Of a DNA stretch of 64,000 nt, positions 44,388 through 51,526 are shown one piece after another (positions within the stretch are counted from its first letter, which is position 1; each line of letters opens with the position of its first letter). The notes under the pieces were generated by a model, which was not told the origin of the DNA, searched no databases, and saw nothing but the letters and a program-made list of their open reading frames with translations. The translations under genes and the position numbers were made by a program. The stretch covers positions 1-64,000 of the forward strand of contig CAZKEM010000042.1 of NCBI GenBank assembly GCA_964551835.1, given 5' to 3'. The stretch is from JAHDCC01 sp964551835 (GTDB lineage Bacteria; Actinomycetota; Acidimicrobiia; Acidimicrobiales; SZUA-35).

Positions 44388-45086
44388 TTAAGGTCGTTTA
44401 GCCGAGATCAGTTGAGAAAGGCCGCCGGTTAGCTGCTGGCGTTCGACATCAATCATTCCAGCGTCGATCAACATCTGCCTCATGATCGGCGGTTCTGGTA
44501 GATATGACACTGACTTTGGTAAGTACTCGTAGGCTTCTTTATCTGATAACGCGCCGCCGATCTTCGGCACAACCTTGTTGAAGTAGAACTGATGCCCTCT
44601 CCCGAGCAGTTTGTTGTCAGGCTTCGAAACATCGAGCAGTGCGACCCTGCCGCCTGGTTTGACGACTCGATGCAGCTCAGAGAAAAAGGCTGGAAGTTCG
44701 ACGAGGTTTCGTAGCGCGAATCCGCATACCGCAGCATCGGTTGACGCCGTATCTAATGGCATGGTTGTCAGGTCGCCTTGAACCAGCGGAGCGTTGGTTC
44801 GGGCAGCCTCGAGCATCCCGAACGAGAGGTCGACCCCGATAGGAAAATGACCCGCGCCTTCTAACTCGACACAAAAATCACCTGTTCCGCAGGCCAAATC
44901 AAGAACGGTTGATCGGGGATCGAGGTCAAGCGATGCGATAGTCCTACGGCGCCAGCCTACGTCCATCCGGAATGTCATTAGCCGGTTAACCAGGTCATAA
45001 CGCGGCGCAATCGTATCAAACATAGAACGGACCGCCGTACGCTTTTCGTCGCCCTGAGGAAGGGACTCGTTCATCATGGCTGGCAT
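44388..45086 (-). CDS. menG: Demethylmenaquinone methyltransferase (MenG/UbiE)
   Basis: SAM-dependent C-methyltransferase for the last step of menaquinone synthesis. Seen: RSMFDTIAPRYDLVNRLMTF, VLDLACGTGDFCVELEGAG (SAM motif I), GVDLSFGMLEAAR, AVCGFALRNLVELPAFFSEL, KPGGRVALLDVSKPDN, and the C-terminal EAYEYLPKSVSYLPEPP with TGGLSQLISAK. All are hallmarks of MenG. The 232 residues are full length. No other men genes are in the window. It is 52 bp downstream of a small membrane-protein gene in the same direction. Confidence 0.94.
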   Translation of the reverse strand: MPAMMNESLPQGDEKRTAVRSMFDTIAPRYDLVNRLMTFRMDVGWRRRTIASLDLDPRSTVLDLACGTGDFCVELEGAGHFPIGVDLSFGMLEAARTNAPLVQGDLTTMPLDTASTDAAVCGFALRNLVELPAFFSELHRVVKPGGRVALLDVSKPDNKLLGRGHQFYFNKVVPKIGGALSDKEAYEYLPKSVSYLPEPPIMRQMLIDAGMIDVERQQLTGGLSQLISAKRP

Positions 45087-45138
45087 AGCAATAACTGTAG
45101 GTGCTTAGATCGACCGTCGTCGGATCGCACGAGGAGCA

Positions 45139-45519
45139 CTACTCAAACCAAATGCGTCGGTATTCCATCGTCTGACGGTGGAAGACTGCGAATAACAAGG
45201 CAACTGAGAAAACCATCGAGTTGACGACTCCGAGGCTCAACACTACCCGTTGGTCAACTGCTCCGTCTAAGAGCGCTAGGTCAGCTACTTGGAGAGCAAC
45301 TTCGGCTATCGCTGCAATACCCAGCACTAGGTGGCCAATCTTTTTGTTGTTGGCGGTTCCGACTGCTCCGGCCACAAAGACGACAGGAAGTATAAACCTT
45401 AGACCGCGTCCAACAAGCAGGTGCGATGAACCAATGAGGGCAGAAAAGGCAGCGATATACCCAAGAATGACAGCTCCAGTCGTCACCTGTGGATGCGAAC
45501 GATCAATCCATTTGGCCAT
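45139..45519 (-). CDS. Small membrane protein of unknown function
   Basis: 126 residues with about four hydrophobic segments (VTTGAVILGYIAAFSALIGS, FILPVVFVAGAVG, LVLGIAAIAEVALQVADLAL, VVNSMVFSVALLFAVF). ATG 45519 is preferred over a TTG six codons upstream. No conserved motif identified. It lies between the lipoprotein gene (71 bp upstream) and menG, all on the minus strand, so it may belong to the same transcript. Confidence 0.65.
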   Translation of the reverse strand: MAKWIDRSHPQVTTGAVILGYIAAFSALIGSSHLLVGRGLRFILPVVFVAGAVGTANNKKIGHLVLGIAAIAEVALQVADLALLDGAVDQRVVLSLGVVNSMVFSVALLFAVFHRQTMEYRRIWFE

Positions 45520-45590
45520 AGCGATCCAGTATTGCAAAAACTATTTGCTTTCGGACGGTCCTTTGGGAGAAACCCATATTGCCAAGGCGC

Positions 45591-46586
45591 CTAAGAGTCA
45601 TCATCGGTCGCTTCTACATCAGGCTCCGCCGTTGGCGTCGTCGCCGTATCACCCACCTCGGTTGTGGTGGCTGGTGCGGTTTCTGACTTGCGTAGGCGGA
45701 ACGAGTATGTGCCAGTGCTTTTTGGGTCGTTGCTTGAAACTTCCATTCGTGCCGTTCCAGACTCGGAGACTTCAAACCGGTAGATTTCGTTGCAGTCGCT
45801 GTCGGCGGATTGTTCGTCAAAGTTGGTCGAACCGTCAACTCGAGTATTTTGGACGCCATCGATTTCGAACTCGAAAGCGTCACCGTTCTCGACTTTACAG
45901 CCGCCTTGTCCGACTATTTCGTAAATCGCTCCCTCGCTTACCGCAAATGTGTACAGGTCAGCCTGGCCTAAATGTTCGATTGTCCCGGCCCCGAGTTCAG
46001 GCATGTCGGGGCTCACGACATCACCGACGTTCAGTTGCACTGGGGTTGGGTCGGAGACAATAATGATGCGGAATGAGTATTTTCCGGTTGACTGGGTGTC
46101 TTCGTCGAACGCCTTTGTAGAAGAGATTGTCAGTTGGACCGCTCCCGAACTATCGGTTCTGATATCAGAAACGCTTTCGCAGTCGATCCCGTCGCCGACG
46201 TCGGCGAACGTTCCGTCGCCCGATGCTGCCCCTTTGAATTCAAACGCGAGCGAATCTCCGCCCTCGATCTCACAGCCGCCGGTTTCAACTAGGTAGATTG
46301 TTTGATCATCACTCGCTTGGAATGTGTAGGTGTCGAGTTGGGTCTCGGTTGCGATGTCGCCATCGACCTTGCCGGTATTGTCCGAGACAACCATGTCGTC
46401 TTGGGAAATGTCGACAATGGGAGGTGCATTGTCGGTCCGAGAATCCTGGTCGCTCTCGCCGATGAGTCCAGGCGCCCCGTTTGCTGACCCGGGCTCAGCG
46501 GTAACAGTCGCCTCGCTGCTACAAGAAGCGCAGATCGTTATGATGGCGCTTAGAATCAAACCAGTTTTTGTGGTTCTACCAAACAT
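45591..46586 (-). CDS. Lipoprotein with two PPC-like cysteine-paired repeats
   Basis: 331 residues. Signal peptide with lipobox ending ASC at about residue 21, a flexible acidic linker, then two similar domains of about 100 residues (roughly 70-178 and 193-300). Each has a TYTF/LYTF strand, a GGC-x-[VI]-[EN]-x-GD turn, a second Cys in a D-C-[EN] motif, and ends in TGKYSFR or TGTYSFR, as in bacterial pre-peptidase (PPC-like) beta domains; the Cys pairs may form disulfides. The C-terminus is Thr/Glu/Asp-rich. GAGAGGAA precedes the ATG. It follows the Ser/Thr kinase gene by 47 bp and may be its extracellular partner (inference). Confidence 0.8.
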   Translation of the reverse strand: MFGRTTKTGLILSAIITICASCSSEATVTAEPGSANGAPGLIGESDQDSRTDNAPPIVDISQDDMVVSDNTGKVDGDIATETQLDTYTFQASDDQTIYLVETGGCEIEGGDSLAFEFKGAASGDGTFADVGDGIDCESVSDIRTDSSGAVQLTISSTKAFDEDTQSTGKYSFRIIIVSDPTPVQLNVGDVVSPDMPELGAGTIEHLGQADLYTFAVSEGAIYEIVGQGGCKVENGDAFEFEIDGVQNTRVDGSTNFDEQSADSDCNEIYRFEVSESGTARMEVSSNDPKSTGTYSFRLRKSETAPATTTEVGDTATTPTAEPDVEATDDDS

Positions 46587-46633
46587 AGAAGGTTCCTCTC
46601 AATGAACCGATGAGTGATCCCGTCATCGAGCGA

Positions 46634-48016
46634 TTACTCACTGGCGACGATTTTGAAGTCATACTTGACCTCGATCGTTTTGTCATCTGCCGTCACAACG
46701 TTGAGTTTAAGTTCGCCAGAACCATTACCGGTTCCCGTGATGTCAAGAACCTCGGTGTTCTCAACAGTCTGGCCGCCGGGAAGTGTCCAGACGAGTGTGC
46801 TTGAATCCGGGACGGTGGCCACGAACCTACCGGTCCGTCCGACAGGAATTTCAAGAGGACCGTCGAGGACTACTTGGTTGTTGCTGGCGCTGATTCGGCC
46901 AAGGTTTGTGCCGACTGTCGTGACCTCGTTTGTCCCGAACACCCCCGAGACCATGAGGCCGATGGCGCCTAGAACAACCCCCAAAATTACCGCTACACCA
47001 CCTAAGAACCATGGCAGCCATCGTCTCGGTTTCGGCGACGACGTTAAGGGGCGAGGTGTTTGGCCGGTGAGCAGGTCAGTCTGAAGTGCGGGCGCAGTCT
47101 GAGAATTGGATATCTGAGGGTCTTGAGTTGATGACACCGAAGATGCAGAAATTGTGGTATCCGGTACTTGCCGGCTTGGAGGGTCAATTAGAGTAGAGGC
47201 AATGGAGTTGTTGTATTGGTCTTGAATGACGGTCGAAATAGTGTCGTTCATCTGTGCGGCGCTGTCAGGGCGATCGTTTGGATCGGCTGACAGCGCAGGT
47301 GCCAAGGCCGCCATGAACTGGACTCGTTGGGGGTCCCCATCTTCGATCGAGCGAACAAACCACTCCAGTACTTTCGCGATTGCATACAGATCGGACTTGT
47401 GGGTCACCTGGCCATGGTTGAACTGTTCCGGTGCGCTGAAATGAGGAGTGCCGCCTCCAACGGTTTGTCCAGAACTTAACGCCAGGTCTTTAGCGAAACC
47501 CAAGTCAGCGACGATTAGCCGTTCGTCGGGCCTTATTACCGATATTCTCTCTTTTGGGGGTCGTTGGCTCGTCGACTTAATCAGAACGTTCGACGGTGAC
47601 AAATCGCGGTGCACTAGGTCGCTTTTGTGGAGAGCCCCGGCAGCGTCGAGAAGGGCATCAGCTACGTGGGTAACGTCATCCCAGGTGGGTTTCCAGGCCT
47701 CTTCCTGAAGTCCGTTGACCCGCGAACGAAGATCGCCACGACTCGCAAGTTCGAGCACTAGATATGGTTGTTTGCGGTCGTTCTCGCCCACGTCGTGGAC
47801 CTGAATGAGGTGCCTGTTGTCAATCTTGCGGAGAATACGTCCTTCGGCGAGGAATCGAGCCCGCACATCGGCGTCTGAGGCATGGTGGTCTGCAAGGACC
47901 TTAATAGCGACTTCGGCTTCAAGCCGGTCGTCGATACAGCGATAGACAGTTGCAAATCCGCCTCGGCCTATTGTTTCTACTACTCGGTACGGACCGATAA
48001 AGGTCTGTGTCGTCAT
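46634..48016 (-). CDS. Membrane-spanning Ser/Thr protein kinase (PknB-like)
   Basis: Hanks-type kinase. Seen: glycine loop IGRGGFATVYRC, catalytic Lys in VAIKVLADHH, HRDLSPSNVLIK, DLG in place of DFG (LIVADLGFAKDL), SAPEQ; then a Ser/Thr/Pro linker, one membrane span near residue 325-350 (WFLGGVAVILGVVLGAIGLM), and a C-terminal extracellular domain of about 105 residues with an Ig/PKD-like pattern (GRTGRFVATVPDSSTLVWTL). No PASTA repeats are present, so it is not the canonical PknB of cell-wall control. TGGAG precedes the ATG. Likely operon with the lipoprotein gene. Confidence 0.93.
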   Translation of the reverse strand: MTTQTFIGPYRVVETIGRGGFATVYRCIDDRLEAEVAIKVLADHHASDADVRARFLAEGRILRKIDNRHLIQVHDVGENDRKQPYLVLELASRGDLRSRVNGLQEEAWKPTWDDVTHVADALLDAAGALHKSDLVHRDLSPSNVLIKSTSQRPPKERISVIRPDERLIVADLGFAKDLALSSGQTVGGGTPHFSAPEQFNHGQVTHKSDLYAIAKVLEWFVRSIEDGDPQRVQFMAALAPALSADPNDRPDSAAQMNDTISTVIQDQYNNSIASTLIDPPSRQVPDTTISASSVSSTQDPQISNSQTAPALQTDLLTGQTPRPLTSSPKPRRWLPWFLGGVAVILGVVLGAIGLMVSGVFGTNEVTTVGTNLGRISASNNQVVLDGPLEIPVGRTGRFVATVPDSSTLVWTLPGGQTVENTEVLDITGTGNGSGELKLNVVTADDKTIEVKYDFKIVASE

Positions 48017-48176
48017 GATCTCAGAACTCCAGGCGGTTGATCAGTTAGGTTGGGTGACTCTAGCCCGGTGCCCGAGTATGAATGGCTCGAGTGGCGTTGA
48101 GGTTCTTGAACCCATTACTGAATCATATCTGCCTATGGGATGTGCTCAGACTGTCTCCATCGACCGGTTTCTAGAT

Positions 48177-49235
48177 TCAGGTAGGTTGGTCTAGGCGCCG
48201 GTTGTCAGAGGAAACAGATAGTGCCACCGGAACCGCCTTTTCGGATGCACGTAACTGCCCGCAAGCAGCGTCGATATCGGTTCCCCTGTTGGCTCTGACG
48301 GTCGCTTGAACACCAGCATCGTGAAGGTGTTTGACAAAAGCGTCGATTCGGTGTTTGGGCGACCCTTTGGTCGGCCACCCTGGTGTCGGGTTAAGGGGAA
48401 TGAGGTTGACGTGGGCGCGGGCATCTTTGGCGATAGCTGCCAGCTCGGCGGCGTCGATCAAACTGTCGTTTGTTTCATCGATCATCGCCCACTCGAACGA
48501 CACTCGACGTCCGGTTCGGTCTCGGAATAGCTGGCTGGCGGCTACTATTTCTTCAATCGGGTGCCGTTTGTTTACGGGGACGAGTTCAGACCTGAGGTCG
48601 TTGTTAGCCGCATGTAGGGAAACAGCCAGACCCACTTGGAGTCGCTCTTCGGCGAACAGCAACATTTGAGGTACGAGTCCAATAGTTGAAACCGTGATGT
48701 GGCGGGCACCGAGTTTAAAATCGGTGAGCAGTCGGTCGATAGTGGACATCACGTTGGGGTAGTTGGCGAATGGCTCTCCCATGCCCATAAATACGACGTT
48801 GGACAGCCGGCGCGGTTTCGCTGCGTCTCGAGCAACGACGAGTTGTTCCACTATTTCCCCGACGGTGAGGTTTCGATCGTACCCGGCCTGGCCAGTCGCA
48901 CAGAAACCACAACCCATTGCACAACCAGCCTGAGATGAGACGCAAACAGTCGAGCGTTTGGGGTAGTGCATTAAAACGGTTTCGATTTGCTCGCCGTCAG
49001 GTAGTTGCCAAAGCCACTTGATGGTGTCATCGTTCTCCTGTTTGGCTTTCATTGCCAACGATGGCTTGAGCTTGGCGTTCAGAGTCGACTTGAGTTTCTT
49101 CGGGAGGTTAGGAAGTTCGTCTGGTGGGCGGCCTTGTTCGTACAGTCCCCGCCAAATTTGGTCTACCCGATATCGTGGCTGGTCCCCAATGAGTTCGAGT
49201 AACTCTTCTTTGTTTGGCGACCACGGAGATAACAC
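48177..49235 (-). CDS. rlmN: RlmN, 23S rRNA/tRNA adenine-C2 methyltransferase
   Basis: Radical-SAM enzyme methylating 23S A2503 and some tRNAs at A37. Seen: CVSSQAGCAMGCGFCATGQ with the CX3CX2C Fe-S site, NVVFMGMGEPFANYPNVM, GARHITVSTIGLVP, LAVSLHAANNDLRSELVPVN and a late Cys in DIDAACGQL that carries the transient methyl. The 352 residues are normal. The stop of mshD is one base away from its start (49237/49235), so the two are co-transcribed. Confidence 0.96.
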   Translation of the reverse strand: MLSPWSPNKEELLELIGDQPRYRVDQIWRGLYEQGRPPDELPNLPKKLKSTLNAKLKPSLAMKAKQENDDTIKWLWQLPDGEQIETVLMHYPKRSTVCVSSQAGCAMGCGFCATGQAGYDRNLTVGEIVEQLVVARDAAKPRRLSNVVFMGMGEPFANYPNVMSTIDRLLTDFKLGARHITVSTIGLVPQMLLFAEERLQVGLAVSLHAANNDLRSELVPVNKRHPIEEIVAASQLFRDRTGRRVSFEWAMIDETNDSLIDAAELAAIAKDARAHVNLIPLNPTPGWPTKGSPKHRIDAFVKHLHDAGVQATVRANRGTDIDAACGQLRASEKAVPVALSVSSDNRRLDQPT

Positions 49236-49236
49236 T

Positions 49237-50163
49237 TCAGTCCTTTTTCTGTAACGACAGCTGCCACGCCTTGTCGACCCGCACGGTCTTGAACCCGAGC
49301 CGTTCGTATACTTTGACCGCTGCGATGTTGTCGGCCTCGACGTAGAGCATTACCGCTCGTTGTTGTTTGTGCGCTAGCCAGTGTATCCCCGAAGTCGTTA
49401 CCAATGTTCCAATGCCTCGACCTTGAAAGGTCGGGTCGACGCCAATAACATAGATTTCCCCCAGCGGAGGTTTGTCGTGAATTTTGGTCCAACAAAAGGC
49501 GGCGATTCTGTCTTCGACTTTCCAAAGCCGAATTCCGTCTGGTTCGAACCATGGTTCAGATGCGATGCGTTCGAAACGCTCGACTGTCATGTTGCCTTGG
49601 TCGGGGTGGTCTGCGAAGGCAAGGTTATTTATTTCGATCAAGGTTTCTCGATCGTCGGGTGTAAATGGAACACTCTGGTCGACGAAATCAAGCGTAGATA
49701 TCTCCGTCTCGCATCTCATCTGGAAGAGATGTCGGGTCAACTGAGATTTCAGGTTTTCGATGACTCGTTCGACCGGAGTCGACGTTGGGCGGGACCAGAG
49801 CTCGACGGTCGGGCCGTTGCCTTCGTGGTTAAGGGGAGCCGTTTCACTAAGCTTTGATATTAGCGTTTCGGTGATCGAAACGGCCTCGTCGAAGACTGGA
49901 GCGGGATGAAGAGGCTGGGTTAGGTCTTTGTGGAGTAGAAGTTCGAGTCTGGTGTCTCCGCTTTCAGTCGTCCAATGTTCCAGGAGTCCGATTGGTTTGT
50001 TGTTCTGGCTGCAAAGAACGGCTCGGTACGACTGGTGGCTGACTGTCTCGGTCTGCCACTGTTGATCCAGCCGGTCATCGAGCAGGTGTGGTTCCATCGA
50101 TTCTTCGAATAGATATTTGATGGTGGAAACCAGGCGTTCGAATTCAGGGTTGGCGTTGTTCAT
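49237..50163 (-). CDS. mshD: Mycothiol synthase (MshD), tandem GNAT acetyltransferase
   Basis: Last step of mycothiol synthesis, acetylation of Cys-GlcN-Ins. Seen: C-terminal GNAT domain with FADHPDQGNMTVERFERIAS, EPWFEPDGIRLWKVEDRIAA, FCWTKIHDKPPLGEIYVIGV, DPTFQGRGIGTLVTTSGIHW (acetyl-CoA loop) and YVEADNIAAVKVYERLGFKT, strongly MshD-like; the N-terminal half is the degenerate GNAT copy. ATG 50163 gives 308 residues, the usual size; an upstream frame to 50319 crosses a hairpin region and lacks homology. It marks a mycothiol-making actinobacterium. An inverted repeat lies 34 bp upstream of the start. Confidence 0.9.
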   Translation of the reverse strand: MNNANPEFERLVSTIKYLFEESMEPHLLDDRLDQQWQTETVSHQSYRAVLCSQNNKPIGLLEHWTTESGDTRLELLLHKDLTQPLHPAPVFDEAVSITETLISKLSETAPLNHEGNGPTVELWSRPTSTPVERVIENLKSQLTRHLFQMRCETEISTLDFVDQSVPFTPDDRETLIEINNLAFADHPDQGNMTVERFERIASEPWFEPDGIRLWKVEDRIAAFCWTKIHDKPPLGEIYVIGVDPTFQGRGIGTLVTTSGIHWLAHKQQRAVMLYVEADNIAAVKVYERLGFKTVRVDKAWQLSLQKKD

Positions 50164-50196
50164 CGGGCCAAACACGGAAATATCGTTCACAGCTGC

Positions 50197-50213
50197 CCAG
50201 TGTAGAACACTGG
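50197..50213 (-). promoter_or_regulatory. Inverted repeat upstream of mshD
   Basis: CCAGTGT-N3-ACACTGG, a perfect 7-bp inverted repeat, lies 34-50 bp before the mshD ATG. It could be an operator for a dimeric regulator or the stem of a leader hairpin. No regulator is identified. Confidence 0.4.
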
Positions 50214-50264
50214 TAAAGATGTTTGCCCAGACATGGGAGAGACGCAACAAATCTGTTCGATGAT

Positions 50265-50400
50265 CACCCACACATGGGGGTGGATGAATTAGGGTTGTAG
50301 GTAGCCAGGTTCCCGCCACCTGGTAGCAGCAGATACGGGGATCCGCCGCCCCGATTTGCGCCGTTGGTGCCCCCTTCGTGGGGGCACCAACGTTTTATAG
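50265..50400 (+). ncRNA. Candidate structured RNA: four successive hairpins ending in a terminator
   Basis: On the plus strand four stems follow one another: CACCC/GGGTG (50265-50282), CCAGGT/ACCTGG (50305-50323), CGGGG/CCCCG (50336-50353) and the 12-bp stem at 50363-50391 followed by a TTTT run. This resembles a short RNA with an intrinsic terminator, transcribed against mshD and lspA2. No known family (SRP RNA, 6S, tmRNA, RNase P) fits the conserved bases. On the minus strand the same DNA is the mshD leader, so it may instead be leader structure. Speculative. Confidence 0.3.
50363..50391. terminator. Strong hairpin directly after the lspA2 stop
   Basis: Perfect 12-bp stem (GTTGGTGCCCCC / GGGGGCACCAAC) with loop TTCGT. 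On the minus strand it begins 3 bases after the lspA2 stop; on the plus strand it is followed by G then TTTT. It is a clear transcription terminator, most useful in the plus direction but probably active in both. Confidence 0.8.
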
Positions 50401-50931
50401 TGAGGCTTGTTCCATGGTTAGTTTCTCCACTTCATCGCTCGAGTCACTCATGACTTCGTCAGGGGGAAAGAGTAGCGACTGAACAACGATGGCGAACACA
50501 CCGAGGAACACGGCGGCGTCAGCTACGTTGAAGATGGCAAAAAAGTCGACCGGTTTGATGAAGTCGATCACGGCTCCGCTGAGCGGACCGTCGGAACCGT
50601 TCACTGGGTCGTCTCGAAATACTCGATCGAGTAGGTTTCCTACCGCGCCGCCACAGATCGTTCCCAACAAATACTGGCTACGTCGGTCTTGGCGTTTGTA
50701 TATCATCCGCAGCAACACGACGATGACACCGATCACGACGAGGCCGATGATGGGCCCGATGCTGGTAGCGCTACTGAACGCCGCTCCGGTGTTATAGTGC
50801 AACTGAAATTGAGCACCAAACGGCAAGTCAATGGTTCCGCCGGGCTCGTCCAGCAAACGAGCCAGCGCCCACTCTTTAGTTAGCTGATCTAAGACCGCAA
50901 CCAAAACTGCTATGGGAAGTGCTCTTTTCAC
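50395..50931 (-). CDS. lspA: Second LspA, lipoprotein signal peptidase II
   Basis: 178 residues with all LspA marks: LDQLTKEWALARLL, NTGAAFSSATS, GGAVGNLLDRVFR with the first catalytic Asp, GAVIDFIKPVDFFAIFNVAD with the second. It is plainly paralogous to the LspA at 14255, sharing KRAL, GAAFSSATS, PLSGAVIDF and the FFPPDE/LFPPDE end of the membrane part; it has an insertion (DDPVNGSDG) and a shorter acidic tail. GTG 50931 is chosen because GAGGGAG lies upstream and the start aligns with the first copy. It follows a frameshifted dksA-like copy, the same gene pair as at 13.8-14.9 kb. Confidence 0.92.
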   Translation of the reverse strand: MKRALPIAVLVAVLDQLTKEWALARLLDEPGGTIDLPFGAQFQLHYNTGAAFSSATSIGPIIGLVVIGVIVVLLRMIYKRQDRRSQYLLGTICGGAVGNLLDRVFRDDPVNGSDGPLSGAVIDFIKPVDFFAIFNVADAAVFLGVFAIVVQSLLFPPDEVMSDSSDEVEKLTMEQASL

Positions 50932-50980
50932 TTCGTATCGCTCCCTCGGCTGCGCGTACAACCAAAAAGGTACGCTTCAG

Positions 50981-51180
50981 CTAGAACATTGATGTCTTAT
51001 GTTCAACCCGAACCAACGCTCCTGGGAATAGTTTCCAAACGCTCTTTAGGAACAGGTTCACCGCTTACTGTACAGATACCGTAGGTCTTCTCATCAAGAC
51101 GAGCTAACGCAACATCGATCCCGACTACCGCTCGGGGTTTCAGCGAAGTGGCCAAACCGTGTGCGAGGTTGCTATCGAGT
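50981..51180 (-). pseudogene. Frameshifted, 5'-truncated copy of the DksA/TraR-like gene
   Basis: Minus-strand reading gives LAHGLATSLKPRAVVGID then VALARLDEKTYGICTVSGEP and VPKERLETIP, closely matching the protein at 13799 (IDAALARLDDKSYGICTVSG, EPIPKARLEAIPEA). After LETIP one extra base near 51012-51025 breaks the frame to a stop; in the shifted frame the tail VRVEHKTSMF, identical to the end of the first copy, is still there. The N-terminal half is missing or unrecognisable and no start codon exists. It has the same serine replacing the second finger cysteine. One base error in the sequence could also explain the shift, but not the missing 5' half. Confidence 0.85.
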
Positions 51181-51366
51181 CCGTTGGCGATGAACGACTT
51201 TGTCGAGACGCCGTCCGGCCGTCGTCAGCTGACGCTGCACCTCTCCAAGCTCGATAATGGCGTCATCATCATCGGGTGAGAGACCCTTCGTGATTACCGC
51301 TAGCCGGCTCGTAATGTCCTCAAGTGACGAGGCGATCGATGTAAGGGCGTGCGAATCGAGGGTCAT
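51172..51366 (-). CDS. Small 64-residue protein, unknown
   Basis: ATG frame with a helical, charged pattern (SIASSLEDITSRLAVITKGL, then a DDDD turn and a basic helix ending VVHRQRTR), suggesting a two-helix coiled coil. Its end overlaps the start of the dksA-like remnant. It may be a genuine small gene or frame remains of the decayed copy's 5' part. No family recognised. Confidence 0.45.
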   Translation of the reverse strand: MTLDSHALTSIASSLEDITSRLAVITKGLSPDDDDAIIELGEVQRQLTTAGRRLDKVVHRQRTR

Positions 51367-51526
51367 AGTGCTTCCGGGTCGAAGTTTATACGAGCAGCTT
51401 ATCTATGTCGTGACAATCATTGCGGTCGATAAATTCAATTAGGGGTGTGGCCAACGACAAATTGGCGAACTCTAGCCCGCAGGAACAGGTAACGTTGAGG
51501 AGGTCGTCGCAAGAACAGGAGAGTGA

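Noticed and set aside
50260..50400. SRP RNA, 6S RNA or tmRNA gene
   Set aside because: Hairpins and an AGCAGC element are present, but the GGAA-type apical loop of SRP RNA and the tRNA-like ends of tmRNA are absent.
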